From CBDDKZ01 sp965230415 (GTDB lineage: Bacteria > Bacteroidota > Bacteroidia > Cytophagales > JAAEPT01): a DNA stretch of 64,000 nucleotides. Location of the stretch: the NCBI GenBank assembly GCA_965230415.1, contig CBDDKZ010000005.1, positions 3,596,001-3,660,000 of the forward strand, written 5' to 3'. The translations under genes were made by a program, and so were the position numbers. Shown piece by piece: positions 7,454-15,973 of this stretch. Position 1 is the first letter of the stretch; every line of letters begins with the position of its first letter. The notes under the pieces are model-generated. The model had not been told where the DNA came from. It was given only the letters and a program-made list of their open reading frames with translations, and did not search any database.

Positions 7454-8248
7454 ATGGCTTATATAAGTAGCAATTTGAAATTTTTACGAAAGGAACATGG
7501 GTTAACACAAGAGCAGTTTGCCAATAAAGTTGGAGTGAACAGACCTGCTGTAGGGGCATATGAAGAATCTCGTGCAGAACCTAAACTTAGTACTTTATGT
7601 AGAATTGCTGAAGTCTTTAATGTGAGTATAGACGTTCTTGTTAATGTAGATTTGGCTAATCGTACAGAGATAGATGAGCGACACCCCGATGTGGATATTC
7701 AGGCAAAACGTCTACGCGTCTTGTCGGTAACAGTTGATAACGAAGAGAATGAATATGTGGATTTAGTGCCTCAGAAAGCTTCTGCTGGTTATACCAATGG
7801 TTATGCTGATCCCGAATATTTACAGGAGCTGCCTAAGATATATTTACCCATGCTAAAGAGCGGTACGCATAGAGCCTTTGAAATTCATGGAGATTCCATG
7901 TTACCAGTAGTACCGGGTTCTATAATTGTTGGTCAATTTGTGGAGAATTGGAATCATATTAAAAGTGGTAAAACATATGTGGTTTTAACACATTCCGAAG
8001 GCATGGTTTATAAACGTGTTGATAATAAGATTTATGAGAATGGCGTCCTTAAACTTATATCAGATAATCAGGAGTACGATGCCTATGAGGTACCAATAGA
8101 GGATGTCATTGAAGTTTGGGAGGCTGAAATGTTGATAAGTTCTAACTTTCCTGAGCCTGATAATTCTTCTTTGGGTATTAATCAATTATCTAAATTAGTG
8201 ATGGATTTACAAAAAGAGGTCATAAAATTAAAAGGTAAGGTCGATTAA
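7454..8248 (+). CDS. XRE-family regulator with S24 (LexA/CI-like) peptidase domain
   Basis: 264 residues. Residues about 7-60 are an XRE helix-turn-helix (LKFLRKEHGLTQEQFANKVGVNRPAVGAYEESRAEPKL). A linker with ASAGYTNGYADPEYLQELP holds an Ala-Gly pair of the kind cut in LexA/CI/UmuD proteins. The C-terminal S24 domain has the catalytic serine in EIHGDSMLPVVPG and the catalytic lysine in MVYKRVDNK, so autocleavage looks possible. A short C-terminal helix (LSKLVMDLQKEVIKLKGKV) may aid dimerisation. It closes the cassette and is the likely autoregulator; DNA damage or another signal could relieve repression. Similar proteins are common in Bacteroidota, with few known targets. Confidence 0.85.
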   Translation: MAYISSNLKFLRKEHGLTQEQFANKVGVNRPAVGAYEESRAEPKLSTLCRIAEVFNVSIDVLVNVDLANRTEIDERHPDVDIQAKRLRVLSVTVDNEENEYVDLVPQKASAGYTNGYADPEYLQELPKIYLPMLKSGTHRAFEIHGDSMLPVVPGSIIVGQFVENWNHIKSGKTYVVLTHSEGMVYKRVDNKIYENGVLKLISDNQEYDAYEVPIEDVIEVWEAEMLISSNFPEPDNSSLGINQLSKLVMDLQKEVIKLKGKVD

Positions 8249-8379
8249 TAGAGGCTGACTGAGAAGGTGAGACGTATTTTTTTAGTGCTTCAGCACGAAT
8301 AATGTTGATTCTTTTCTTCTCAAGGTAAATGTTTTAAGGTCAATTTGTAAAGGAAGACAAATTTTATGTCTTTAGTTAT

Positions 8380-8387
8380 TAAATTTG
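8380..8387 (+). promoter_or_regulatory. Exact -7 element immediately before the AlbA_2 gene
   Basis: TAAATTTG matches TAnnTTTG and ends only 4 bases before the ATG at 8392. If used, transcription would begin at or very near the start codon, giving a nearly leaderless mRNA. No -33 TTTG at the usual distance, so it may be chance. Confidence 0.3.
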
Positions 8388-8391
8388 ACTC

Positions 8392-9012
8392 ATGGTACTT
8401 GAATTGATTTCAGAGGGCGAAGGTGAACAGTTAGATTTCAAGCAGGAAATTACGGATAGAAAGAAAATTGCAAAAACATTGGTTGCTTTTGCAAATACTA
8501 ATGGTGGTAAACTGTTAGTAGGAGTAAAAGATAATGGAAGGATAAAAGGAGTTGATATTGAAGAGGAGAAACAAATGTTACTTTGGGCTGGTGAAAAATT
8601 TTGTAAACCTGTTATTCCGATTGACTTTGAAGTGGAACATGTGAATGGTGTTAATGTATTAATTGCTACAGTTAACAAGAGTAAAGAAAAACCTCATTAT
8701 GCACAAGATGAGAAAGGTAAGTGGTGGGCATATATCAGAGTAAAAGACCAATGTTTACTAGCAAGTAAAGTATTGTTGGATGTAATGCGCTTTGAATCTA
8801 AAGGGCTAAGGCCTTCAATTAATTATGGGGAAAGTGAAGAGCTTTTGTTACATCATTTAAAGGAGAATGAGCATATTACCTTAAAACAGTTTCAAAAGTT
8901 ATCACGTGTGTCTCGGCCAAAATGTATAGCGGTTTTGGTAAATATGTTGAGAATGAACATAATTAAGGTAAAAATAACAGAATCAGAGGAAGTTTATTTT
9001 TTGGCTGAATAA
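8392..9012 (+). CDS. AlbA_2 (Schlafen-AAA-like) domain putative DNA-binding/ATP-binding protein
   Basis: 206 residues. The N-terminal about 130 residues show the AlbA_2/AAA_4 (PF04326) pattern: EGEQLDFKQEIT, ...KTLVAFANTNGGKLLVGVKDNGRIKGVD, IATVNKSKEKPHY and WAYIRVKDQCLLAS. The C-terminal part (SEELLLHHLKENEHITLKQFQKLSRVSRPKCIAVLVNMLRMNIIKV) reads as a winged helix. Family members are transcription or nucleic-acid factors, often annotated ATP-binding, with no settled function. It stands alone, after the cassette and before pgeF, both in the same direction. Confidence 0.8.
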   Translation: MVLELISEGEGEQLDFKQEITDRKKIAKTLVAFANTNGGKLLVGVKDNGRIKGVDIEEEKQMLLWAGEKFCKPVIPIDFEVEHVNGVNVLIATVNKSKEKPHYAQDEKGKWWAYIRVKDQCLLASKVLLDVMRFESKGLRPSINYGESEELLLHHLKENEHITLKQFQKLSRVSRPKCIAVLVNMLRMNIIKVKITESEEVYFLAE

Positions 9013-9132
9013 TCGACTCATTTTTTTATTGATTTTTATTCGTTTTAAATAAATAAATTCGGAATAAGCGTATTGAATTAATTACTTTTTTTGATCATAT
9101 TATTTGTTCAAATTGATTGGGGACGAGATGAT

Positions 9133-9882
9133 ATGAATAGCTTACGTGATCACTTTAAAAAAGAATTTGAGGAAAAAGTTTTTTGTGCTTTTACAACCAA
9201 TATGGGAGGGATGGAGAAGTCATCTTATGGTAATTTTAATTTAGCAGAACATGTTCATGACGATATTCAACGCGTTAATGAAAATAGAGCCAGGTTAAAT
9301 GATAATTTAAAAATAGGTGAAGAGGACGTATTCTATTTAAATCAGCAACACACAAACAAAGTTTTTGAGTACAAGAAGGGGGTGACTAAGGTGCCAATAG
9401 CTGATGCAGTTATAACATCGGAAAGGTTATGCCCAATAGCGGTTTTAACAGCTGATTGTGTGCCTTTATTGATATACGATCATGATAGCGAAGTAGTAGC
9501 TGCTATACATGCTGGGTGGAGAGGTATAATTTCAGGAATTATAGAAAATACTTTGGCATTAATGAAAGCAAATTATAAAACGAGGGTAGAGAATGTTTAT
9601 GTTAATATAGGTCCAGCAATAAGCAGTAGTGTTTATGAAGTAGGTGAGGAGTTAAAAGATTTATTCAGGGATAAAGTAAGTGATGAATGTGTTTTGTTTA
9701 GAAATGAAAGTTGGTATGTTGATCTAGTCAGGGCTTGTAAAGAGCAATTATTAAGTATGGAAGCTTCCAAAGATAATATTTATGAAAGCGGGATTTGTAC
9801 TTATACATCTAGTGCGTTTTATTCTGCACGAAAGTGGGGATTGAATTCGGGTAGGTTTGCTTCAGTAATAATGATCCTATGA
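9133..9882 (+). CDS. pgeF: Peptidoglycan editing factor PgeF / laccase-domain (YfiH) protein
   Basis: 249 residues from ATG 9133 (an in-frame TTG at 9091 adds a hydrophobic, unlikely prefix). Signature residues of the multicopper-polyphenol-oxidase-like YfiH family are present: AVLTADCVPLLIYD with the metal Cys, AAIHAGWRGIISG with the metal His, and the upstream QQHTNKVF His. The usual GPCIG motif reads GPAISSSVYEV, so the second family cysteine is Ala. The family removes mis-incorporated serine residues from peptidoglycan precursors or acts as purine nucleoside phosphorylase. Its last 4 bases overlap the next gene, implying co-translation. Confidence 0.9.
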   Translation: MNSLRDHFKKEFEEKVFCAFTTNMGGMEKSSYGNFNLAEHVHDDIQRVNENRARLNDNLKIGEEDVFYLNQQHTNKVFEYKKGVTKVPIADAVITSERLCPIAVLTADCVPLLIYDHDSEVVAAIHAGWRGIISGIIENTLALMKANYKTRVENVYVNIGPAISSSVYEVGEELKDLFRDKVSDECVLFRNESWYVDLVRACKEQLLSMEASKDNIYESGICTYTSSAFYSARKWGLNSGRFASVIMIL

Positions 9883-11336
9883 AATATAACGGTGTATTTT
9901 ATGAAATTTTTATTCCATCTTATTCGGACGGAAATGGTGACGGCCTTGGTGATTTTTATGGCATAATTAATAGGTTAGATTATTTAGAAAGTATTGGTAT
10001 TAAAGGAATTTGGTTGACGCCTATACATCCGGCTACGTCAAAACATCATTATGATGTTGAAGATTATTTTGCAGTTGACCCGGTTTATGGTGATCTCAAG
10101 ATTTTTGAGGAATTACTTGTTGAAGCACATAGAAGAGAGATTAAGGTGATAATAGATTTGGTAATTAATCATTCTTCACATAAACATCCTTGGTTCGAAA
10201 AGGAGAGTCATCAAAAAGATTTATCTCAAAATGATTTGTATATATGGAGACATAGGCACGAAATACAAAGTGTTTACAAAAATAACCTGCAATTCGATTC
10301 TATTAATAAAATACAGTGGCATTTTAATGAATTAAGAGACGCCTATTACTACGGGTATTTTGATAGCACAATGCCTGAATTTAATTATAATAATGAAGAG
10401 CTGCGCAAGCTGATGATTGAGGTTGCCCAATTTTGGTTGAAATTGGGTGTGGATGGATTTCGTTTAGATGCAGCTAAGCATATATTTGAACATGAAGAGA
10501 ATCTGGCAAAATCTGCGAATTGGTGGAAAGAATTTAGGGCGACATTAGAAGGCGATTATCCCGAGTTGGTATTAATAGGAGAGGTCTGGGATGGTGTAGA
10601 TGTGCAGAGGCAATTTGTAGAAGGTATTCATGGCTTGTTGAATTTCGAATTGAGAGATTATCTTTTGAGCGCTGTTCAAAATGAGCAACAGAGTTTTTTT
10701 GAAGTCTTTTTGAAAAATTACCGTCAGCTGAACAAAGAATGCAGGTTGTACACCAATGCCTCGTTTTTGGGGAATCATGATGTGGTAAGAGTATCAAGTA
10801 TTTTGCCAGCAGAAAAGGTGAATCTGGCCTTTGCTATTTTATTGCTGTTACCGGGAACGCCTATTATTTATTATGGCGATGAAATAGGTATGTTCGGGGA
10901 AAAGCCTGATGAAAAGATAAGAACCCCTATGCCTTGGGGGGACGATAAAGAAAAAATAATACCTTATGGTGAATGTGAACAACAAGACGATGGTTGTAAT
11001 GTGAAGTCTCAACTTCAGAGCGAAAATAGTTTGTTAAATTATATAATACGCTTATTGAAGCTCAGAAATATGATCCCCTCAAAAGTTTTGGATTTAAGGC
11101 TGGTAGCTGAAGTTCCTGTTAAGGTGTTGTTTTATAGGGTGTTGTGTATGAATAAAGTGTTTTATGTTTTACATAACTTGGGGGGGGATAGAGAGGTGTT
11201 TAAAACAACCCATCGTTTCGAGCGCATGGAGTTATTATTTCATGAGGGAAGTGAATCTGGTGTAGTGGAAGGGGCCGTTAGTTTAGCGGCATATGGATCA
11301 GCTGTTTTTTGTGAGTCTGTTGATATAAAAAAATAA
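9879..11336 (+). CDS. Cytoplasmic GH13 alpha-amylase-family glucosidase
   Basis: 485 residues, a full (beta/alpha)8 GH13 enzyme without signal peptide. Conserved regions: DGNGDGLGDFYGI (calcium loop typical of oligo-1,6-glucosidase/trehalose-type enzymes), DLVINHSS (region I), DGFRLDAAKHI with the nucleophile Asp (II), LIGEVWDG with the acid/base Glu (III) and FLGNHDVVR (IV). C-terminal beta domain follows. Probable role: hydrolysis or transglycosylation of short alpha-glucans inside the cell. Starts by ATGA overlap with the pgeF stop. Linkage specificity cannot be read with confidence. Confidence 0.88.
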   Translation: MKYNGVFYEIFIPSYSDGNGDGLGDFYGIINRLDYLESIGIKGIWLTPIHPATSKHHYDVEDYFAVDPVYGDLKIFEELLVEAHRREIKVIIDLVINHSSHKHPWFEKESHQKDLSQNDLYIWRHRHEIQSVYKNNLQFDSINKIQWHFNELRDAYYYGYFDSTMPEFNYNNEELRKLMIEVAQFWLKLGVDGFRLDAAKHIFEHEENLAKSANWWKEFRATLEGDYPELVLIGEVWDGVDVQRQFVEGIHGLLNFELRDYLLSAVQNEQQSFFEVFLKNYRQLNKECRLYTNASFLGNHDVVRVSSILPAEKVNLAFAILLLLPGTPIIYYGDEIGMFGEKPDEKIRTPMPWGDDKEKIIPYGECEQQDDGCNVKSQLQSENSLLNYIIRLLKLRNMIPSKVLDLRLVAEVPVKVLFYRVLCMNKVFYVLHNLGGDREVFKTTHRFERMELLFHEGSESGVVEGAVSLAAYGSAVFCESVDIKK

Positions 11337-11381
11337 AGGCCAACAGAAGCGGAAACCACCCCGCCTCTGCGATACCTTTAT
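11333..11381 (+). terminator. Two-part hairpin at the end of the GH13 gene
   Basis: An outer perfect stem ATAAAGG (11333-11339) / CCTTTAT (11375-11381), which includes the stop codon, encloses an inner stem CAGAAGCGG (11344-11352) / CCGCCTCTG (11361-11369) with one mismatch. The block is GC-rich against AT-rich surroundings. There is no long T-run after it, so it may be a non-canonical terminator, an mRNA-stabilising structure or part of a small RNA. Confidence 0.45.
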
Positions 11382-11676
11382 ATAAACCAACTAACCAACT
11401 GTTTTTAATATTTTTAATCGGATATTTCCGATTTATTATGTTACTAATATCTTAATTTTATACACTTAAAGTATGACGTTATGTACCTAATTAAAAAAAT
11501 AGGTGTAAAAGCTTACTTGTCTTTAATGAATAGCCTAGGTAAAATCGCCTATATTGTGCTGAGTGATTTCTTAGTTTGCCGATTGTAGTAATTATGAAAT
11601 TATTTCTGTACGAATAGACTTGGCCAGTTTAAAATATATTTGAATTTTTACATACAGTACTTTTGGGTTAAAATCT
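11382..11676. other. Intergenic region upstream of sbcD
   Basis: About 295 AT-rich bases without a credible gene. Contains AAATAGGTGTAAAA at 11497-11510, also found upstream of the glutamine synthetase gene (41497-41510), CTAGGTAAAA at 11535-11544 (also at 38917-38926) and CGATTGTAG at 11580-11588 (also 41511-41519). TACTTTTG at 11658-11665 is a -7 type element before sbcD. No tRNA-like fold seen. Confidence 0.5.
11658..11665 (+). promoter_or_regulatory. Candidate -7 element of the sbcD-sbcC operon
   Basis: TACTTTTG, exact TAnnTTTG, ending 11 bases before the sbcD ATG; TTTG at 11639-11642 is 15 bases upstream, shorter than the usual 17-23 spacing. Implies a very short leader. Confidence 0.4.
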
Positions 11677-12894
11677 ATGAAAATATTACATACGGCCGAT
11701 TGGCATCTCGGAAAGAAATTGGAACGATTTTCAAGAATTGAAGAGCAAAGGGAAGTAATGGATGAAATTTGCCAAATAGCCAATAAAGAACAAGTTGACC
11801 TGGTATTGGTAGCAGGAGATGTATTTGATCAATTTAACCCCACAAATGAAGCAATTGAATTACTATATAAGACGCTTTATAAACTAACTGCAAATGGTAG
11901 CAGGCCAGTAGTCGTAATAGCAGGAAATCATGATTCTCCAGATAAAATTGAAGTGCCGGATGTGTTGGCCAAGGAGTGTGGAATTATTTTTGCCGGCTAC
12001 CCCGATACCAACATAGGATTGTTGGAAGTAGAAGATAATTTTATCATAACTCAAAGTGCTCCCGGCTTTATTGAATTGAAACTAAAGAATATTCACCATC
12101 CCATACGTTTGTTATTTACTCCATATGCTAATGAAATTAGATTGAGGAAAGAATTGGTTGGGGAAAAAGAAGATGATTTAAGAAATATGCTGGCACGGAG
12201 TTGGGAGCAAACTGTAGGTGCATATTGTGATTCAAACGGCATTAACCTCTTAATGTGTCATCTGTTGTTTGTCAAAGGTGCAGATGAAAAGCCGGAAGAA
12301 ACAGAGGGGGAGAAATCGATATTAACAATTGGTGGTGCTTCTACGATGTATTCTAATAACATACCAAAGTCTATCGATTATACTGCGCTGGGACATTTGC
12401 ACAGATGTCATGAAGTGAGTGGCACCAGAGGGCGTGTATTTTATTCAGGGAGCCCGCTGGCCTATAGTTTCGGAGAATCAGATCAAGATAAATTCGTGTT
12501 AATTGTTGATATTGAAGTGGGAAAAGTTAAGGCTGTAACAAGCGTAAAGCTGGAAAGTGGTAAGAGGCTTTTTAAAAAACGATTCGAAAGTGTGGATGCA
12601 GCGGTGGAATGGTTGATAAGTAATCCGGATTGTCTGGTTGAACTTGCTATCTTATGCGATTCATATATGACTGGTGAAGAACGGAAAAAGCTTTATGAAG
12701 TTCACGATGGAATAGTAACAGTTATTCCTGAGGTGCGAAGTGAAGAGCATTCGTCTAAGCAATTGGATCAACTAGACTTGAGTCAAAGCACAGAGGAATT
12801 ATTTGTAGAATATTTTCAGAGCAAAATAGGCATTTTACCAAATGAAGAAATTTTGCAGTTATTTAATGAAATAAGAAGTATTGATTGCGATTAA
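11677..12894 (+). CDS. sbcD: Exonuclease subunit SbcD (Mre11-like nuclease)
   Basis: 405 residues, typical SbcD length. Calcineurin-like metallophosphoesterase motifs in order: DWHLGKKLE (I), VAGDVFDQFNP (II), IAGNHDSPDK (III), LMCHLLFVKG (IV) and ALGHLHRCHEV (V), all with metal-binding His/Asp/Asn present. With SbcC it forms the Mre11-Rad50-type complex that cuts hairpins and blocked DNA ends. The sbcC ATG follows 3 bases after the stop, the normal gene order. Confidence 0.95.
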   Translation: MKILHTADWHLGKKLERFSRIEEQREVMDEICQIANKEQVDLVLVAGDVFDQFNPTNEAIELLYKTLYKLTANGSRPVVVIAGNHDSPDKIEVPDVLAKECGIIFAGYPDTNIGLLEVEDNFIITQSAPGFIELKLKNIHHPIRLLFTPYANEIRLRKELVGEKEDDLRNMLARSWEQTVGAYCDSNGINLLMCHLLFVKGADEKPEETEGEKSILTIGGASTMYSNNIPKSIDYTALGHLHRCHEVSGTRGRVFYSGSPLAYSFGESDQDKFVLIVDIEVGKVKAVTSVKLESGKRLFKKRFESVDAAVEWLISNPDCLVELAILCDSYMTGEERKKLYEVHDGIVTVIPEVRSEEHSSKQLDQLDLSQSTEELFVEYFQSKIGILPNEEILQLFNEIRSIDCD

Positions 12895-12897
12895 ACG

Positions 12898-15800
12898 ATG
12901 ATACCAAAAATACTGAAGATAAAAGGGCTCTATTCGTATCAAAGTCTGCAGGAAATTGATTTTGACAGGCTATTGGATAACCAAATTTTTGGTGTGTTTG
13001 GAGCGGTAGGGTCTGGTAAGTCGAGCATTCTGGAAGCCATTACTTTTGCCTTGTATGGGGATACAGAGCGTTTGTCTCAAAGAGAGAAGCGCGCGTATAA
13101 CATGATGAATTTAAAATCTAATGAGCTTTTAATAGATTTTGAATTCCAAAATTTTGCAGGGAATGAATACCGCTTTACCGTAAAAGGCAGAAGGAATAGT
13201 AAAAAATTTGAAGATGTAACTCTCGTACGTACTGCATATAAGAAAGAAGTGGATGCGTGGGTGCCGTTAGAAAGTGCAAATGCTGAGCATGTGCTGGGGG
13301 GCTTGTCTTACGAAAACTTCAGAAGAACTATTATTATACCTCAGGGCAGGTTTCAAGAGTTTCTCCAACTTGGTGATAAGGCGCGTACCGATATGATGAA
13401 AGAGTTATTCGGGTTGGAAAGGTTTGAGTATTACTTTCAAACAACACATTTAGATAAAAGTAATAATGAGCAAATTCATCTGTTAACAGGTCAACTGGAG
13501 GCACTTAAAGAATGCTCGAATGAAGTAATAGAACAAAAGAAAGAACTTGTTCATACCTTACAAGATCGCGTTGAAGTAATAAAGAAGGAGCATGAACTAC
13601 TAAAGCAATCTTTTGCAGATCATAAATCGAACTTTCAAAAATGGCAACAGCAGGAATCACTACTTAATGTAAAGGCAGATCTTGAAAAAGAAAGAGCGGA
13701 GATCAAAGCACTTGCCACAAGGGTTACCAAGTATACATTTTGTTTGCAACATTTTAAGTCACATATAGATTTAATTGAAAGAGCGAGACTACAAAAACAA
13801 GATCTCCTAAAAGAAATAGCTATTGTTGAAACTGAAAAGAAACAATTTCAGAGTGAATTAGAAACGCTTTCGCAAAAAAAAGAAAAGATTGATTCTCAAT
13901 ACACCAGGATGGATGAGTATAAACATCGCTTAAACTATTTTGGCTATAGGGTTCAATTATTTCATAAGCGTTTGGTACTAAAAGAAATCAGTGAGCGCCT
14001 GGCAAAAGGTGATGCCATGTTGGCATCAAAAAACCAATCGATTATCAATACACGTAATGAGGTTGCTCAACTTAGACAATCCATAAAAGCAAAAAAGTCT
14101 TCTTCAGTAGATGCTATTGAACTTTCTGAAATAAGGCAATGGCATGATAAAAATAGTACATATTTGCATGAGCTGAAAAAAAGGGAACAAACAATAGCAG
14201 ATCATAATGGGGAATTAGAATCAAATAGAAAGTCACTTTTGTCGGAATTTGAAGCGCTTGTTAAAAGTAATTTTGATAACGTGAAAGAGGCTTCCCAAAA
14301 ATTGACCAATTTACGTAAAGAGACGGAAACTGATCTTGAGGGTGTTCAGCATGAAATCTTACAGATAAAGATTTACAATCAGCTTGAACATTTAAGAAGT
14401 GACCTTAAAGAAGGAGATGCTTGTCCTCTATGTGGTTCCAAAAATCATTTGGTTAAGGAGTCTGATTCCCACATTAAATCTACAAAGTTAAGCCAGGTAA
14501 ATTACGATAGTTTGACTAAGCGGATGAAGAGAATCGATGAAATTTCTTTGAAGTTAAAATTATTCAATGAAAAAGAAATAGCAGTGGAAGAGAGCGTTAA
14601 ATCGATCAAGGTTGAAACAGCAAAGCTCCTAGGGGTACACAAGCTGCATTTGGAGGCTTTTAAATGGGATAAATCAAAATATGGCAATTTGGAAGCTGTA
14701 TCAGGGTTAATTAAATCTTACAAGGAAGAATTAGAAAAGCTTGAAAAGAGTGAATTACAACTGCAAGAACTTCAGGAGCAGGAAATAAAGCATATCCAGG
14801 ATTTAGATAAATATAAGGATGGTTATAATCGAATAGTTCAAAAGAAAGTTGCCGAAGAAGCCTTGCTTGATGAAATACAACTGAAAATTAAAGAAACAGG
14901 CATTGAAGAGCCTATTATAAATGCTGAAGATGCCAGAAATAAAGAAAGAGAAGTTGAGCAGTTTATTGCAATTTTGGAAAAAGACTATGTTGCCATTAAT
15001 GAAGCGTATGCTGCTGCTAAAGAAGTGCTTTTGACAAAAAAATCGAGATATGAAGCACTGGAAAAGAACATGCAGAGAGTTACGGATGAGATAGATAAAG
15101 AGACTTTAAAATTTGAAGAAACGCTATCGAAATCATCGTTTAACTCATTAGAAGAAGTAATGATCGTTCTGGACAAAAAATTAGATGTTGACAAAGAAAA
15201 TACACGCATTAGAGTCTTTAATCAAAAATGGGATAGGACAACGAACGAACTGGAGTTGTTGCAAGAACAGTTAGTGGACATAAAAGTTTTGAATGAAGCA
15301 GAGCTGTCGCAATTTGAAAATAAAGTTAAAGAACAAGAAATACTGGTAGACCAGCTCAATACCAATTTAGTTAAAGAACAAACACTACTCAATGATTTGG
15401 AGCAGCAGCGAAAGAGAAAACATGAATTGGAAAAAGAACTGAAAGTATACTCACTGAGAGGAGATAATTTAGGTGTTTTGAAAAAAATATTTAAAGGTTC
15501 GGGTTTTGTGAATTTTGTGTCCAGGGTTTATTTAAAAGGCTTGTGTGATGAAGCAAATAAGCGATTTTATAAATTGTCCTGTAATCAATTGAAGCTGGAA
15601 TTGTCTGAAAGCAATGCCTTTGAAATTCGGGATTATATGAACGATGGTAAATTAAGAAATATTAAGACATTATCGGGTGGGCAAACATTTCAGGCTTCAC
15701 TTTGCCTGGCGCTGGCGCTGGCAGAGAATGTACAAGCTGTTAATAAAGGACAGCGTAGTTTCTTTTTTCTGGACGAAGGCTTTGGTTCCCTTGACAAGGA

Positions 15801-15963
15801 ATCTCTTTATGTGGTTTTTGAAACATTGAACAGCTTGAAAAAAGAAAATAGACAGGTGGGGGTTATTTCTCATGTCGAGGATTTAAAAGAAGAAATAACA
15901 GCTCATTTATCTGTAGTTAACGACGAGGATAAAGGGAGTATCGTCAAGTTTAATTGGACCTGA
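12898..15963 (+). CDS. sbcC: Exonuclease subunit SbcC (Rad50-like SMC ATPase)
   Basis: 1021 residues. Walker A GAVGSGKSSILEAI near residue 36, Q-loop region RRTIIIPQGRFQEFLQLG, two long coiled-coil arms (about 180-480 and 540-840) meeting at a zinc hook CPLCGSKNH (Cys509 and Cys512), ABC signature LSGGQTFQASLCLALALA and Walker B FFFLDEGFGSLD. All catalytic parts are intact. It clamps DNA and drives the SbcD nuclease. Co-transcribed with sbcD; no terminator is obvious between its stop and the convergent barrel gene. Confidence 0.95.
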   Translation: MIPKILKIKGLYSYQSLQEIDFDRLLDNQIFGVFGAVGSGKSSILEAITFALYGDTERLSQREKRAYNMMNLKSNELLIDFEFQNFAGNEYRFTVKGRRNSKKFEDVTLVRTAYKKEVDAWVPLESANAEHVLGGLSYENFRRTIIIPQGRFQEFLQLGDKARTDMMKELFGLERFEYYFQTTHLDKSNNEQIHLLTGQLEALKECSNEVIEQKKELVHTLQDRVEVIKKEHELLKQSFADHKSNFQKWQQQESLLNVKADLEKERAEIKALATRVTKYTFCLQHFKSHIDLIERARLQKQDLLKEIAIVETEKKQFQSELETLSQKKEKIDSQYTRMDEYKHRLNYFGYRVQLFHKRLVLKEISERLAKGDAMLASKNQSIINTRNEVAQLRQSIKAKKSSSVDAIELSEIRQWHDKNSTYLHELKKREQTIADHNGELESNRKSLLSEFEALVKSNFDNVKEASQKLTNLRKETETDLEGVQHEILQIKIYNQLEHLRSDLKEGDACPLCGSKNHLVKESDSHIKSTKLSQVNYDSLTKRMKRIDEISLKLKLFNEKEIAVEESVKSIKVETAKLLGVHKLHLEAFKWDKSKYGNLEAVSGLIKSYKEELEKLEKSELQLQELQEQEIKHIQDLDKYKDGYNRIVQKKVAEEALLDEIQLKIKETGIEEPIINAEDARNKEREVEQFIAILEKDYVAINEAYAAAKEVLLTKKSRYEALEKNMQRVTDEIDKETLKFEETLSKSSFNSLEEVMIVLDKKLDVDKENTRIRVFNQKWDRTTNELELLQEQLVDIKVLNEAELSQFENKVKEQEILVDQLNTNLVKEQTLLNDLEQQRKRKHELEKELKVYSLRGDNLGVLKKIFKGSGFVNFVSRVYLKGLCDEANKRFYKLSCNQLKLELSESNAFEIRDYMNDGKLRNIKTLSGGQTFQASLCLALALAENVQAVNKGQRSFFFLDEGFGSLDKESLYVVFETLNSLKKENRQVGVISHVEDLKEEITAHLSVVNDEDKGSIVKFNWT

Positions 15964-15973
15964 ATTATTTTAA

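Noticed and set aside
12898..15963. Phage or SMC-like defence ATPase
   Set aside because: SbcC hallmarks (zinc hook CPLC, adjacent sbcD) identify the ordinary housekeeping nuclease.
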